Of a DNA stretch of 64,000 bases, positions 22,533-34,698 are shown piece by piece (position 1 is the stretch's first letter; every line of letters starts with the position of its first letter). The position numbers and the translations under genes are program-made. The DNA lies in assembly GCA_019454045.1 (NCBI GenBank), contig SKCR01025343.1:1-64000 (forward strand), read 5' to 3'. The DNA comes from Zanthoxylum bungeanum. Lineage: Eukaryota; Streptophyta; Magnoliopsida; Sapindales; Rutaceae. The notes under the pieces were generated by a model. It was not told where the DNA came from. It made no database searches and worked only from the letters and a program-made list of their open reading frames with translations.

Positions 22533-22794
22533 TGATGAGTGGTAATTATATTACTATTTCCCACTCCTTTGGCCTAATATTTTGTATAGGTTCTCGGGTT
22601 TTGTGAATGTTTTGATGTGTTTTATGTTGTTTAGCAAATAAATAAAGTTTGGGAAGCATTGGAATCAAATCAGGGCCAAAATAGTGAAAAAAGGACAAAA
22701 AAGGGCAAAATAATAATTTCACCTATGTCGCGATTACTAACGTGCGCCGAAGTCTGCTAACATATGCCTTTGCTAACGTGCGACTACCATGTGT

Positions 22795-23110
22795 CATCAT
22801 CTCTGAAGATCTGTTAACGTGCGCCATGCCACGTGTCATCATCACATGCTACCGACAATACGCGTGCCATGTGTCATCATCCAATTGGACCACATCAACC
22901 ACGTACCATGTGTCAGCCACATGTCATCTACGTGTTTGACACGTGTCAGCCTCATCAGCCACATGTCGAATCATCTTTCCACGTGTCAGCCACGTCATCA
23001 TCAGCCAATCATCTTCTGCCACGTGTCAACATATCATTGGAAAGAACAAACTGCGTGACATTTGTCAGCATTCTATTGGGCCGACAGATTTCACGTGCCA
23101 CGTCAGCAGT
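22795..23110 (+). repeat. CACGTGTCA/ACGTCAGC array in the solo LTR
   Basis: Many copies of (C/A)CACGTGTCA, CCATGTGTCATCATC and CCACGTCA occur within about 300 bp, interspersed with CCAAT words. The core ACGT words are G-box/ABRE/as-1-type sites for bZIP factors. The same array lies in the LTRs at 34050-34460 and 40750-41160. Confidence 0.8.
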
Positions 23111-23487
23111 CAACAGGTTAAAGCCCTGTTCAACCGCATTGACAGCTCAACGTCGCGACACATAGACCTTGGCACATCGCGATGCGTGTGAAGAAAATTT
23201 TTCTATAAATTGAGTTCAATTTCACATTTTTATTTCCATGCTTTTCTTAGGTTTCTAATGGGAATTTGAGGATTGCATCTTGTGTGTATTTATTTTTAGT
23301 ATTTTAATTATGTATTTTTATTTTTAGTAATAGTAATAGTTTATTTTCTTTAATTTTCTTTTATGTATTGTAATTAAATTTCCGTTGGGGGAATGGTGAA
23401 ACATTTAATATGATTAACTAAGTCAATCTCACTCAATTATAATATATAAATTATAATATAATCGGATTAATTAATGGCAAATTATAT

Positions 23488-23582
23488 TACCGCCTATATG
23501 ATCGGTTTAAATATAAATTACTTTACCGCCTATATGGCTGGTGTAATTGGACTAAAATGGATTACCGCCTATATGGCTGGTT
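23488..23582 (+). repeat. Spaced palindromic motif TACCGCCTATATGGCTGGTT, three copies
   Basis: Copies start at 23488, 23524 and 23563, spaced 36 and 39 bases, with unrelated spacers. Each is an imperfect palindrome, ACCgCC-TATAT-GGcTGGT. The array is specific to family L LTRs and differs in copy number between copies. Confidence 0.9.
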
Positions 23583-24441
23583 TTATATGTTTGACATTAT
23601 TAATTCCTGAGAAAGTAGAACATAAAATAATTTATATATTATAATAAGTGAGATTCCTAGGTTTGAATATTAAGTGTGGATCCCCTAACCCCAGTATTTT
23701 CTTTTTATTCTAGGGAAGTGATGAAACACAATACTTACATGCTTAATAATTGATTCAATTATATATTGGGTAATTCTTTAGTTTGTTTATTGAATCTTAA
23801 GCTTAATGCTTCTTGTTGCCTGATCACCAATAAAGATTGATGTGGTAAACTTAATTGAGCTTGGAAAATGGATTTTAGGTTTCAGCCTTAGATTCAATAG
23901 CCTACAACCTTCCTTGAGGATATATAACCCTTTAATAGATTTCCTTACAAGATAGGAATATACCTGTCGGGCGTGGGTAGCCATAATTGGAACTTGACCT
24001 TAATGAATTCATGTAACTTGGTTAACATATACATATGATTAATTGGGTTATTTGGGTGTTTGCATCTGACCATCGATAGAGGCTTTTGCATAACTCCGTG
24101 TTCCATGTTAGCAAACTGATTTATTACATATATATAAAAGAATCAATTCATCATTAGAACAATATTATGTGGAATCACAACCATATATATTTGAGTCTTT
24201 TGTTTATTTTCCTTAGTATTTTTTTTTTGTATTTTTATTTATTTATTCGTTCAGAAAAATCCACATTCAATCAACCAAAAGTAATCATTCCCTTCTCCAT
24301 TTAATTAGATACTTGTAAATAAATAGAATCAATAATTAATAACAACAATAGGAATTAAGTCATCGTGGGATCGATATTTTTATACTACTTGAACGATACG
24401 TACGCTTGCGTTATACGAGTGTGATTACGCTGGTCAAAGAT

Positions 24442-25640
24442 CAACCAACTCTCAAGTATGATTTTTTAGGATAGAATCAATCTCACTATTGATAGCCTCT
24501 TTCGACAAAGGTGCCTCCGATGAAGACATTGCTTCTTTATAGCTTTGAAGCTCATTTTCTAACAAGTATGTCATAAAATCAAGTTCAAATGACTTAGACG
24601 TTCTAGCTCTATTGCTACGTCTAGGTTCAATTTTCTCAACTTTTTCATGTTGAAACAATTCTTGGTCAGCCTGATCACTGTCTTTAACAGTATCAATAGT
24701 TCTTTTGAGAGACTATATTCTTTGTCTTTCCTTACAATTAAATGTCTCTTCAAAGAATGTCACGTTCCTTGATCCAATTATCATATTTAGATTGATGTCA
24801 GGAATTTCTGACTTATGTACCAAGAATCGATACGCATTACTATTGTAAGTATATCCAATGAATATATAATCAACAGTCTTGGGTCTTATTCTAACCTTCT
24901 TAGGTTTAGGAACCATCATTTTGGCGAGACATCCCCGCACTTTCAGGTATTTGTAGGAAGATACGTGACCTTTCCACAATTCATATGGTGTCTTGTCTAA
25001 TATTCTGTGAGGTAGCTTGTTCAGAGCGTAGTTGGCGGAAAGCAAGGCTTCTCCCCACAAGTCCTGAGGTTAACTAGAGCTTGTCAATATAGAATTCATC
25101 ATTTCTTTCAACTTTCGATTTTTGCGCTCAACAATCCCGTTTTGTTAAGGCGAATAAGGAGCAGTAGTTTCGTGAATAATTCCATGATTGGAACAAAATT
25201 CACCAAATGGTGACATATATTCACCTACCCTATCTCTCATGATTCTTTTGATGGAAAGTTATTTTTCAACTTCATTCTTATAGTGTATAAAGCTCTCAAT
25301 AGCTTCATCTTTGCTCCTCAGCAAATACACATAACAGAATCTTGTACTATCATCGATAAAAGTGACAAATAAATTTTTACCGCCTCTTGTTTGCATAATA
25401 TTCATATCACATACATCGAAGTGTATAAGTTCCAAGGGTTCAAAACTTTGTTCTATGGAATGAAATGATGCTCTATGCATTTTTTATTCAACGCATGCCT
25501 CATATTTATGTTGGTTATCAATTGTAAATTTAGGTATAAGGTCCATGTTAATTAATTTACGCATTGTATCATAATTAACATGTCATAACCTCACATGCCA
25601 TATATTTTATAACTCAATAAAATAAGTGGAAGATGTAGCT
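24442..25640 (-). pseudogene. Copia-C integrase
   Basis: The minus strand encodes the integrase core and C-terminal part. The segment 25259-25480 contains HFDVCDMN and FVTFIDDSTRFCYVYLLRSKDEA. A stretch with RDRVGEYMS and IIHETTAPYSPKQNGIVERKNR follows near 25120-25250. The open piece 24713-25060 holds LWGEALLSANYALNKLP and the GKHVSSYKYLKVRGCLA-type region; the piece 24452-24658 is the integrase-RT linker. Stops at several places show it is inactive. Confidence 0.85.
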
Positions 25641-25705
25641 TTATTATTAGCACTGTGTCAATTGACAATAATTACATTGAACTTGAAAATGCCCTCAGTG
25701 AGGTA

Positions 25706-26068
25706 TCATTTTCCTACATAGACATCGTTATTGGTCAGTACAAATTTATCAGAAACAAATACAAGCTTGAAACCATTCTTGCTAAAGAGTGAATCCGAAA
25801 CCAAGTTCTTTCGAATATCAGGAACATGCAAAACATTCTTCAATGTAAGCGCTTTCCCATATGTCATCTTGAGAACCAATGTGCATTGTCCAACCACTCT
25901 AGAGGTAGAGGAGTTTCCCATTATCAGATGATCACCACCATCGACATTCTGATACAAGGAAAACATCTTACTATCAGCACAGATATGAAGAGTAGCCCCA
26001 GTGTCTATCCACCATTTTCTCGAATTTCCAACCAAATTGGCTTCTGTTACAACTGCTGAGAGGTTCAT
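25706..26068 (-). pseudogene. Copia-C aspartic protease
   Basis: The open piece contains the active site WWIDTGATLHIC, then a flap-like MGNSSTSRVVGQCTLVL and LKNVLHVPDIRKNLVS. It would cleave the Gag-Pol polyprotein. The frame itself is open over 120 codons but the surrounding polyprotein is broken. Confidence 0.85.
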
Positions 26069-26929
26069 TTATGAGATCTCATTAGTTAGCTGCTCATCCT
26101 CAGTGATATGAGCCTCATTTTTCTTTTTATTGCCTTTGTCCTGAGACTTTTTGTTTCTGTAGTCCTTTACCACGTGACCACTTTATCCACAGATGTAGCA
26201 TTTCCTATTGAACTTCTTATTTGCTTGTGAAGAATCATCTCCATTGTTCTTTCACTTTTTGCTACCCTTTCCACTCTCGACGATGTTGGCCTTAGAATCC
26301 ATAGTCTTGTAGCTGGCCTTCTCGGATTTCATGTTGTCCTCTTTGATCCTCAATCGAACTACAAGGTCTTCAAGACTCATCTGCTTCTTTTTGTGTTTCA
26401 GATAGCTCCTGAAGTCCTTCCATGATAGAGGAAACTTTTCAATGATTTTGGTAACTTGAAACGTCTAGCAGAGTTTCATTCCCTCATCCAAAATTTCATG
26501 AATGATAAACTAAAGTTCACCCAACTGAGACATCACCATCCTTGAATCTACCATCTTGAAGTCCACAAACCTGCCTACGACAAATTTCTTCTGTCTGGCA
26601 TCCTCGGTTTTGTATTTCTTCTCGAGAGATCCCTAGAGAATCTTCGCAGAAGTCATGCCTTGGTACACGTTGTACAAGGTATTTACAAGTCCTCTCAAGA
26701 GGTAATTCTTGCATAAGAAGTCACCTGACGACCATGTCTCTTCTCGTAGTTGCTTGGCTATTTCCGTTTCTCCCTCCACAGGTCCCGGAGGATCTTTGAG
26801 GTACTTAGCAACTTGCAGTGTTGCTCGGAAGACTAATATTTTGCTCTGCCATTGTTTAAAGTTTGCTCCACAAAACGTTTCTGGTTTTTCTTCATGAGCG
26901 ACCAGTAGTGTGATATTTCCAATAGCCAT
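26069..26929 (-). pseudogene. Copia-C gag
   Basis: Gag starts MAIGNITLLVAHEEKPETF at 26929. It contains NFKQWQSKILVF, a helix-rich capsid part with KTEDARQKKFVVGRF and KIIEKFPLSWKDFRSYLKHK, and a zinc knuckle region. The knuckle reads CYICG, stop, SGHVVKDY, so a nonsense codon falls in the knuckle and the last cysteine is replaced by tyrosine. At least one frameshift lies near 26640. Confidence 0.85.
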
Positions 26930-27212
26930 GTGTAACTGGAAAAACCAATAGTAATCAATGAGTCTACAGAAGACGAATTGCACAATGATCAAATGTATGA
27001 TCTTATTTAAGTGATATACTAAGAATCCACTCGTTGTTATATTGGACAGTAGTACCAAATAACACAAGTCCTTGAATTTACGACTAAGATTTCTTATGAT
27101 AAATGAATAAAGGAATATTCCCAGAGGACGAGAGGGGTACAGAGTAACCACTTAAGTCCCTGCTTATTTAGGCTCTTATCGCCTTTTTGACAGAATATAT
27201 TTTAAACACTTT
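26930..27212 (-). other. Copia-C leader, cut by the next insertion
   Basis: AT-rich sequence upstream of gag. No primer-binding site or 5' LTR follows, because family L LTR sequence starts at 27213; the 5' end of Copia-C is missing. Confidence 0.6.
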
Positions 27213-28884
27213 TGATGAGTGGTAATTATATCAGTATTTCCCACTCATTTAACCTAATATTTTGTATAGTTTCTCGAGTTTTATGAACGTTTTGATGTGT
27301 TTTTATTTATTTTACAGATAAAAATAATATTATGACTTAATAGAATCAACTCAGGGCTAAAACGATGAGATCCGGAGGAAAAAAGGTCAAAAACGAAAAT
27401 TTACTGTACGAGTCACGAAGTGCAGTCCTAAATTCCAATTTTGCGCAAGTTTGGTATTTGGGCCATAATGTTTTCATATGATATCCGATTGAACTAATTC
27501 AAGTTGCAGATTAAAGAAGACGCAAAGATCTACAACTGTGAAATTTTTAATATTTTCGAATTCTGAAGTTTGCAAGACCAAAATTAACCAATAATCGAAT
27601 GTATTTTGTGTAATTACTAAAGTCATTATCAAAAAATAAAAAAATGGAAAATGACAATTTACAATTGTCAAACTTCCATAAAACATGCTTGCATGTTTGG
27701 TGGAGTGTTTTGTGGAGTGTCTTGTGGCATGTTTGGTTGAGTGTTTGGTGGAGCAATTGGTGGAGAAATTGGTGGAAGCCTTTAGATTTTCCTATAAATA
27801 TCAAGCCATTTCATTTGTAATTCTCATGCTTTCCTTAGGTTTTTGTAAGGAATTTAAGGATTGCATCTTGTTGTATTTATTTTTCAGTATTTAATTTATG
27901 GATTTTTATTTTCAGCAATAGTAGTAGTTTCTTTTCTTTTCTTTTCTTTTCTTTTATTTTTAGTAGTTAGATTTCTGTTGGGGGAAGGGTGAAGCTTTTA
28001 TTATTTTAATTTAGATTAATCTCCCTTAATTATAATATGGAAATTATAATTCAAACTAAAAGGTTATACCGCCTTAATGGCTGGTTTTATTTATTTGACA
28101 TAATGTGACACCGCCTATATGGCCGGTCTTTAGGTGACAGATAATTACCGCCTATATGGCTGGTTTATGGACAAATGATAATATCATCTTTATGACTGGT
28201 TGGACTTAATTGGAAATCTGACATAATGAGGTTACCGCCTATATGGTCGGTTGGTAATATCACTGATAAATTCCATATTATAATAAGGGATATATCTAAA
28301 TTAGAAGTAGTAAGGGTGGATCCCATAACCCCCAGCATTTTATTTTTATTCTAGGGAAGTGATGAAACACAATATTAACATTCTTAATAATTGATTTAAT
28401 TATATTATGGTAATTCTTTAGTTTGTTTATTAAGTCTTAAGCTTAATGCTTATTGTTAACTGGCCATTAATAAGATTGATTTGGTAAACTTAAAATAATC
28501 ATGACGAAGGAATTTTAGGTTTCAGCCTTAGACTTAATAGCCCACGATCTTCCTTGAGGATAGATAACCCTTTAATAGATTTCCTTACAGGATAGACATA
28601 TATCTGTCGGGCGGGGGTAGCCACTATTGGAACTTGAACTTAATGAACTCAGGTAACTTGATTAACATAGACATATGATTTATTGGGTTATTTGGGTGTT
28701 TGCATCTAACCATCGACAGAGGCTTTTTCATATCTTCGTGTTCTAGGTTAGCAAACTATTTTATTACACATATATAAGAGAATCAATTCATCATTATAAT
28801 AATATTGTGTAGAGTCACGACCCTAGATATTTATGTCTTTTGTTATTTTCCTTAGTATTTTCTTTTGTGTTTTTATTTATTTAT
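27213..28884 (+). mobile_element. Truncated LTR of family L
   Basis: It starts TGATGAGTGG like the solo LTR at 22533 and follows it closely, but the last 200-250 bases, including the TACGTCGGTCA end, are missing. At about 28884 it passes into Copia-A RNase H sequence. The junction has only a few shared bases (TTATTCG/TCGTGAG-like), consistent with end joining. Flanking bases before it are ACTTT, with no partner left. Confidence 0.85.
28067..28252 (+). repeat. Spaced palindromic motif array, five copies
   Basis: Copies of the TACCGCCTATATGGCTGGTT-type motif start at about 28067, 28109, 28146, 28183 and 28232. The spacing is 37-49 bases and the spacers differ. The fourth is degenerate (ATCATCTTTATGACTGGT). 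Confidence 0.88.
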
Positions 28885-29050
28885 GTCGTGAGATCATACA
28901 TCGTGGTGATGTGAAGATCGAGAAGGTCGTATCAGATGACAACATTGCAAATCCGCTGACGAAAGCTGTTCCTCAGCAAAAGTTTGAGCGACATGTACAT
29001 AGTTCAGGTGTTAGATTTTTGAGTGACTGGCTATAGGCCAAGTGGGAGAT
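28885..29050 (+). pseudogene. Copia-A RNase H C-terminal fragment and polypurine tract
   Basis: Encodes EIIHRGDVKIEKVVSDDNIA, the PLTKAVPQQKFERHVHSSG region and LSDWL, stop, followed by the polypurine tract AAGTGGGAGAT. It matches the full-length copy at 50455-50617. Everything upstream has been replaced by the truncated family L LTR. Confidence 0.88.
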
Positions 29051-31044
29051 TGGTTGACAATTATGACCCATAGCGTCACTATTTATGAAAGACATTGTGT
29101 TTTTGTACAAATTAATTATGTAGCAAAGTAAATTTCCTTTTATCATTTCGTAATTAGATTACTTAAATGTGTGAATGATGAAAGTCCTTATGATTAGTTC
29201 CGGATTGAGATGATATGAGACAGTATCAATCCACGACGGTTTAATCATTAAACATCCCTAGTCGTAGTATTATCGAGACTGGACATCGATAATGCGGAAT
29301 AGACTAGTACCGCACTTGTGCGTGTTATGGAAGCGTAACAACATAGTTCTCATATATTTAAGTATTGGATACTTATGCAAGTGTGGTAGGAGGCTGTGTT
29401 TTACCGATGGTACGGAAAGTAGTTTCGCTCTGGATAGGCCCCACGGAATACCATTGGTAGTATGACTATGTGTCTATGGGAGTCCGCATCAGGGTAGGTG
29501 TATTTGGTCTTAACATGAGACTTGCATCGCTAGTACCTACGACAATCAATACGCTTTGGTTTTGGTCGTCCAGGGCTTTAACAGCAACTGTGTACGCCTC
29601 TTCTGGGTTTATTGAGAATCGTAGTGTATTGGGTGTGATGTCAAGATGGAAGTATCACTTCAGTCATATGGAGATGGTGGTCACGCAGGGATACAAAACT
29701 GGTTCTCTAAAGGGTTGCAACCATCGGGATAATATGACTAGGTCATGATTATCCAATAATAAAGAGACTAGTTGCTAGTGATCCGATATATGCTTCGTAC
29801 GAGGCAGACACTATTCCAGCCCCAGGCCTTGCATGTGACATCCGATACTAGATCGATATACGCAGTACTATGTATACTACGCCTGACATATATTATATAT
29901 TCCATTAAGAATATTTCTGGAGAATTGGGTAGGCACTGTGTTTTGCTAGAAGCCAACCATGTCTTGTAAATCGGTAAAAATGTAGTACTAGGTACGTACG
30001 TGTTCGGATAGTCCAACGATCGGATTTACAGCCAACATATCCGGGGATCTCATGGGTCGCTTCCCGAAGATTCACCGATGACGTATGACTCACACATAAT
30101 TAATCTGGGATTGATGATGAGAGAGAGAAAATTAATCTAGGATTAATTACGGAGATATTTTATCTGGGATAAAATATTAGTAAAAGAGAGAGAACGATTA
30201 ATTTGGAATTAATCGATAAAATAATATATTCGATGTATTATACGAAATTAGATTTCGACGCGAAATTAAAATTAGATTTTAATTCGGGCGAACGAGTTAA
30301 TTTAGAATTAATTCGCTAGCGACGTGAATAGTAATTTTTCTAGGCATAATTATTTAATTATATTTGATTTAATTACGTCGCAACGGAAAATTCGTTAATT
30401 CAGGATTAACGAACTCGAGCCTGGGAGTGTGTGTGGGCCCACTCGTATTTCGAATCAAGTGGGACCCATAAGTCACATCACGCGTCACATCATTAGTCAT
30501 TCATGTGATGGGTGTCTTGTCACCGTTTTTTTGGTGATTGAAAACTTGTCAATTTTTGAATGATGGAAGTAGATGGAAGGATTTAATGCCTTGTACCTTT
30601 TTGACTTTGGATTTTTGGTATTAGATTTTAGAAATCCAAATACACAAAGACCAACTCATCTTCTTCTCTCCCTCTCTCGCTCATTCGGCCTTGGTGCCAA
30701 ATTCTCTCTAATTTCCTCTCAATGCCGAGAGTTACAAAATGCAAAGGAAAGATTTGTGGCAAATTTTTCAATGATGCTAGCACATCCAAGGGGTCACACA
30801 AAGGTGATAGGGAAACCCATTCATGAGCATGGAATTCATTCTCAAAGCTTGGAGCTTGAAGATCATCCATGGAGAACAAAAGAGGAGCTTGGCCGAGAGT
30901 CTAATGGAGGAAAAGCATGAAGAAATTGTTTGTGTTCAACGCATTGCAAATCCGATCAAAGTAAGTATTTCCGTAACTTAACTTTGTTGTATTCACACTT
31001 TTCATAGCTTAATTTGATATTGGGAAGACCGAGAAAACCCAACA
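29051..31044 (+). mobile_element. Copia-A 3' LTR (truncated element)
   Basis: It starts TGGTTGACAATTATGACC (a mutated TGTTGGACAATTATG) and ends AAACCCAACA. It matches the LTRs at 42984 and 50618. On its right the Copia-E gag starts at once; the flanking five bases are AGCAT. The missing 5' half of this element would have carried the partner duplication. Confidence 0.88.
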
Positions 31045-32557
31045 AGCATTCCTTAAATCCTTAGATGATAGGGTCTGGATGACAGTAGAGAACAAGTGGA
31101 AACCTCCTGTAGTCATGGTTGATGAGGTCTCTTCCCCTAAATATAAACTGACCTGGATTAATGATGAGTTTGACGCTAGCAACTGGAACAACAAGACAAT
31201 TAATATCATTCATGCTACTATTTATTCTGCTGAATTTAGGAGAATCTCTATGTGAGAGATAACCAATGATGCTTGGGACATCATTCACATTGTGCATGAG
31301 GGCACATTATCTATTAAAAATAATAGACTCCAAGAACTTGCCACAAGGTTTGAGGTTGCTAGTATGAAAGCCGATGAGACATTTGATGAGTTTTACGCTG
31401 AGATTAACGACATCGTTAACTCAACTTATAACTAAGGTGAGACTATTCCTACCAATAGGATAATGAGGAAAATCCTGAGATCCCTGCCTGAAAAGTACTT
31501 GCCATCGAGGAGAGTAACGACCTAGATCACTTTAAATTAGAGGAACTCGTAGGTAAACTGCAGGTATATGAGAAGAAACCTTTTTTTATCACAAGCCCAA
31601 AACTATAGCGATGAAGATCGCGAAGGAAGTTGCTCATGATCCATCAAATGATGATGATGATGATACCTTCACGGATCATGATTTGGCCATGTTTGCAAAG
31701 AGTTTTAATAAATTTCTTAAGCTAAAGAAGAGTGGCCATGATAGGGATATTGATGATATGCCTAGAGAGAGTAGGCATAGTAGGACAGAGTCTAGAGAGG
31801 ATAAGGGTAGCAAACCCTGTTGTATTTAATGCCATAAATGTGAAGAGTATGAGCACATTAGATTTGAGTGTCCCACGTACCTTAAGACTAAAGGTAAGAA
31901 AGCCATGTCAGCCTCTCTTAGGTGATTCAGAAGGTGGCTATACTTCTGATGAGTCTCGTAAAGATAAGAGCAATTTTATGGTCTTTACTGCTAGTGTGTC
32001 TGGTGAGAGAGAGGATATTGTTAGTGATGAAGATGCTAGATCTGATTTCTCTCACGATAAGTCTGTAGATTATGATAGTCTTCATGTAGCTTATGATGAA
32101 CTGTTTAATGAGAGTTTAGCTATCAAAAATATGAACATATAGGTCAATAAGAGGCTGAATGAAGTAAAGTTAGAAAAGAATGAAGCTCAAGCTAAGTTTG
32201 AGCAAAACCTTGTGATGATTGATGACATTGAGAAGAGGAATAAATGGCTAGTTGATAGAGTCCAATCCTTAGAAACAGAACTTGAAGATGCTCGAACCCA
32301 GTTGTCTATATTTTCTAAGAGAAATAAACAACTAAACCACATGTTAGGGATTAGCGTTGAGCCTAATTATAAAAAGGCTTCATCGTCTAGAGCTTTGTCT
32401 AACCCTCTTAAAAATGACTTAGGTAAGAAACATATTGAGTGTAGTAATGTGATTCCTCAGTTTGCTCCTCGTTCTGTGTCTCAACTTCTATCTAGATGTG
32501 TGGTAGGTAAACCTCACTCTCATTCGAGATATGTGCTTGTTTTCCATCATTGTGGCA
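31045..32557 (+). pseudogene. SIRE/Maximus-like Copia-E gag, left part
   Basis: Broken gag translation: SLDDRVWMTVENKWKPP, NWNNKTINIIHATI, DAWDIIHIVHEGT, then LRSLPEKYLPS. An acidic and charged middle follows (31611-31829). A zinc knuckle CHKCEEYEHIRFEC lies near 31829-31870, then an acidic stretch and a coiled-coil segment around 32150-32340 rich in K, E, N and L. This long gag with an extended coiled coil is typical of the SIRE/Maximus lineage of Copia elements. Stops occur at 31253 and 31433. A second knuckle (FHHCG...) is cut by element L. Confidence 0.78.
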
Positions 32558-33466
32558 TTACCGGCGTAAACACACGCGTATAACACAAGCGCACGTATCG
32601 TTCAAGTAGTATAAATATATCGATCCCACGATGACTTAATTCCTACTGTTGTTATTAATTATTGAATCTATTTATTTACAGATATCTAATTGAGGAAGAA
32701 GAGAATGATTGCTTGATTGATTTGGTTGATTGTAGATTTGCTAAATAAATAAATAAAAAGAAAAAAGAAAATACTAAGGAAAATAACAAAAGACACAAAG
32801 ATCTAGGGTTGTGAATCATTCTAATATCTTTTAAAAGATGAAGTGATTATTTTATGTTTGTGTAATAAATCAGTTTACTAACCTGGAACACGAAATTATG
32901 CAAAAGCCTCTGTCGATGGTTAGATGCAAATACCAAGTTTAACCCAATTGAACCATATGTCTATGTCAACCAAATTATATGGATTCATTAAGTTTAAGTT
33001 CCAGTTATGGCTACCCCCGCCCGACAGGTATATGTCTATCATGTAAGGAAATCTATTAAAGGGTTATCTATCATCAAGGAAGATCGTGGGCTATTAAGTC
33101 TAAGGCTGAAACCTAAAATCCCTATGTTTAGTTCATTTTAGATTTACCACATCAATCTTATTGGTGATTAGACAACTAGAAGCATTAAGCTTAAGACTTA
33201 ATAAGTAAACCTTTAAATTACCCAAACTATAAAATAACCCCTTATAAACCGGTGATATTAGAATTCATCACAACCCCAGATAACTAACACATAACTAGGG
33301 CTAGTAAAAACTTAAAAGTAAAAGACATAAAATAAAAATGCTGAAAAAGTAAAAGACATAAAGTAAATGTTGAAAAGTAAAATAAAATGCTAAGTTAAAA
33401 GGATCAACTTTTACTATTTACTATTTAGATATCTCCCTTAATATAATATATTAACTTGTGATTATT

Positions 33467-33663
33467 TTACCAACCAGCCATATAGGCGATAACCTGATTA
33501 AGTCAAATTAAGTCCAACCAGCCATAAAGGCGGAACCAAAATAAACCTGCCATATAGGCTGTAAGAAAATTTAATTACCAACCGACCAATCTGGCGGTAT
33601 CCTTAATTAGTCAGGTTTAAACCAGATTAAAATGAATTACCAACCGACCAATCTGGCGGTATC
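33467..33663 (-). repeat. Spaced palindromic motif array in 3' LTR, five copies
   Basis: Five copies of ACCAGCCATATAGGCGGTA-type motif or its variant ACCGACCAATCTGGCGGTA lie 35-60 bases apart. It is the complement of the arrays at 23488 and 28067. Confidence 0.88.
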
Positions 33664-34049
33664 ATTTTTAAGTCAATATTTTAAATAGTGAATATATTAT
33701 TTTTAAGGGAGATTAATCTAAATAGTAACAGTAAAAGAATTACCTTTCACCCTAGCTGGGGAAGTTACCTCCTCATGGTGAATAGTAAAAATTGTAAAAA
33801 GTAAGAAAGTAAATTACTATATTTACAAAACGTAATTAAAATTATTTACAAAACTAAAAACTAAAAACTAAAAGAAACTAGAGAGAAACTCTCTCTTTAC
33901 ATCAAAGAGATGAGAGAGAGTGGTTCAACTGAAACTGAAATTTCGAGCTCAATTTATAGGCCTCGGTGGGGTTCCAGTGTCGCGACGCCAAGGCCTTTGG
34001 CGTCGCTACGCCAGCTTCTGTCGACGTGGCACGCTCTGGTTCGTCGGTT

Positions 34050-34460
34050 GCAGATTCTGGATAAGGTGATAAGGTGACACGTGGCAAGGTGGTTGGGGCT
34101 CAATTATTATGACACGTGACGGCTTCTGATTGGTCGGCTAGATTCTTATCCGCCACGTGTCAGATAGGGATAAGAGTGCCAATAATTGATGTTGACGTGG
34201 CGGTGACGTGGCGACACGTGGCAAAGTGACTGTCGGCACCATAGAATTGCGACACGTGGTACTTCCTGATTGGCTAATGATGATGTGATGGTGAGGTGGC
34301 ATGTTGTCTCGGTCAACTGATGATGTTGACGATGAAGTGGCAATGACGTGGAGTGACACGTGGCGATGGCGACTGTCGGCACCGTATGATGGTGACACGT
34401 GGCACGGCGCACGTTAGCAAAGTCAAACTTTTCTCAGATTCTGACACGTGGACCCGGCGC
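34050..34460 (-). repeat. GACACGTGGC/TGACGTGGC array in 3' LTR U3
   Basis: About ten ACGT-core words are present, for example GACACGTGGC near 34076, 34212 and 34393, CCACGTGTCA near 34153, and TGACGTGGCG near 34192 and 34204. GATTGGCT (CCAAT box on the other strand) lies between them. The array sits near the start of the LTR in transcription sense, as expected of U3 control elements. Binding by bZIP factors is inferred. Confidence 0.82.
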
Positions 34461-34688
34461 ATGTTAGCACTGTTCGGCGCACGTTAGGCGTCGGGACGCG
34501 GCAAATTACCAAAATGCCATTTTCATCCAATTTTCACTGTTTTGGCCAAAATCACCTCCAGAATGTCCTGAAACTTTATTTATCTACAAAATAGCACAAA
34601 ACACATCAAAATATTCAAAAAACTCAAGAAACTATACAAAATATTATGTTAAATGAGTGGGAAATAGTGATAGATTTACCATTCATCA

Positions 34689-34698
34689 CACCCCCAAA
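34689..34698 (-). other. Element L polypurine tract
   Basis: Minus-strand TTTGGGGGTG immediately precedes the 3' LTR start TGATGAATGG, as required for second-strand priming. Confidence 0.85.

Larger units (their letters stand above)
22533..24436 (+). mobile_element. Solo LTR of Gypsy-type family L (TSD AAGAT)
   Basis: It begins TGATGAGTGG and ends GCTGGTCA. It is flanked on both sides by AAGAT (22528-22532 and 24437-24441), a perfect target duplication. The sequence is the LTR of element L (32558-41381) in opposite orientation. No internal region is present, so intra-element recombination removed the rest. It splits the Copia-C reverse transcriptase. The ORFs at 22742-23191 come from the CACGTGTCA-rich U3 and are not genes. 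Confidence 0.93.
32558..34688 (-). mobile_element. Element L 3' LTR
   Basis: On the minus strand it starts TGATGAATGG and ends CGCCGGTAA (the canonical end is GTCGGTCA, so two end bases are mutated). It aligns throughout with 39237-41381. It contains the ACGT-motif array (about 34050-34460) and the spaced palindrome array (33467-33663). Confidence 0.92.

Noticed and set aside
22742..23191. Overlapping Ser/His-rich ORFs, also at 34138-34412 and 40821-41155
   Set aside because: They translate the repeated ACGT-motif array of family L LTRs in several frames; not genes.
28067..28252. Regularly spaced palindromic repeats resembling a CRISPR array
   Set aside because: The host is a plant nuclear genome, there are no cas genes, the motif lies in LTR copies of a retrotransposon, and the repeats are degenerate with spacers shared between copies.
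29470..29748. ORF repeated at 43403-43681 and 51037-51255
   Set aside because: It lies inside Copia-A LTRs at the same LTR position in each copy and varies in length; it is a by-product of LTR composition, with no protein similarity.
32212..32583. Coiled-coil ORF as a host gene
   Set aside because: It continues a SIRE-type gag with zinc knuckle and is cut by element L; a host kinesin or myosin-like gene is not supported.
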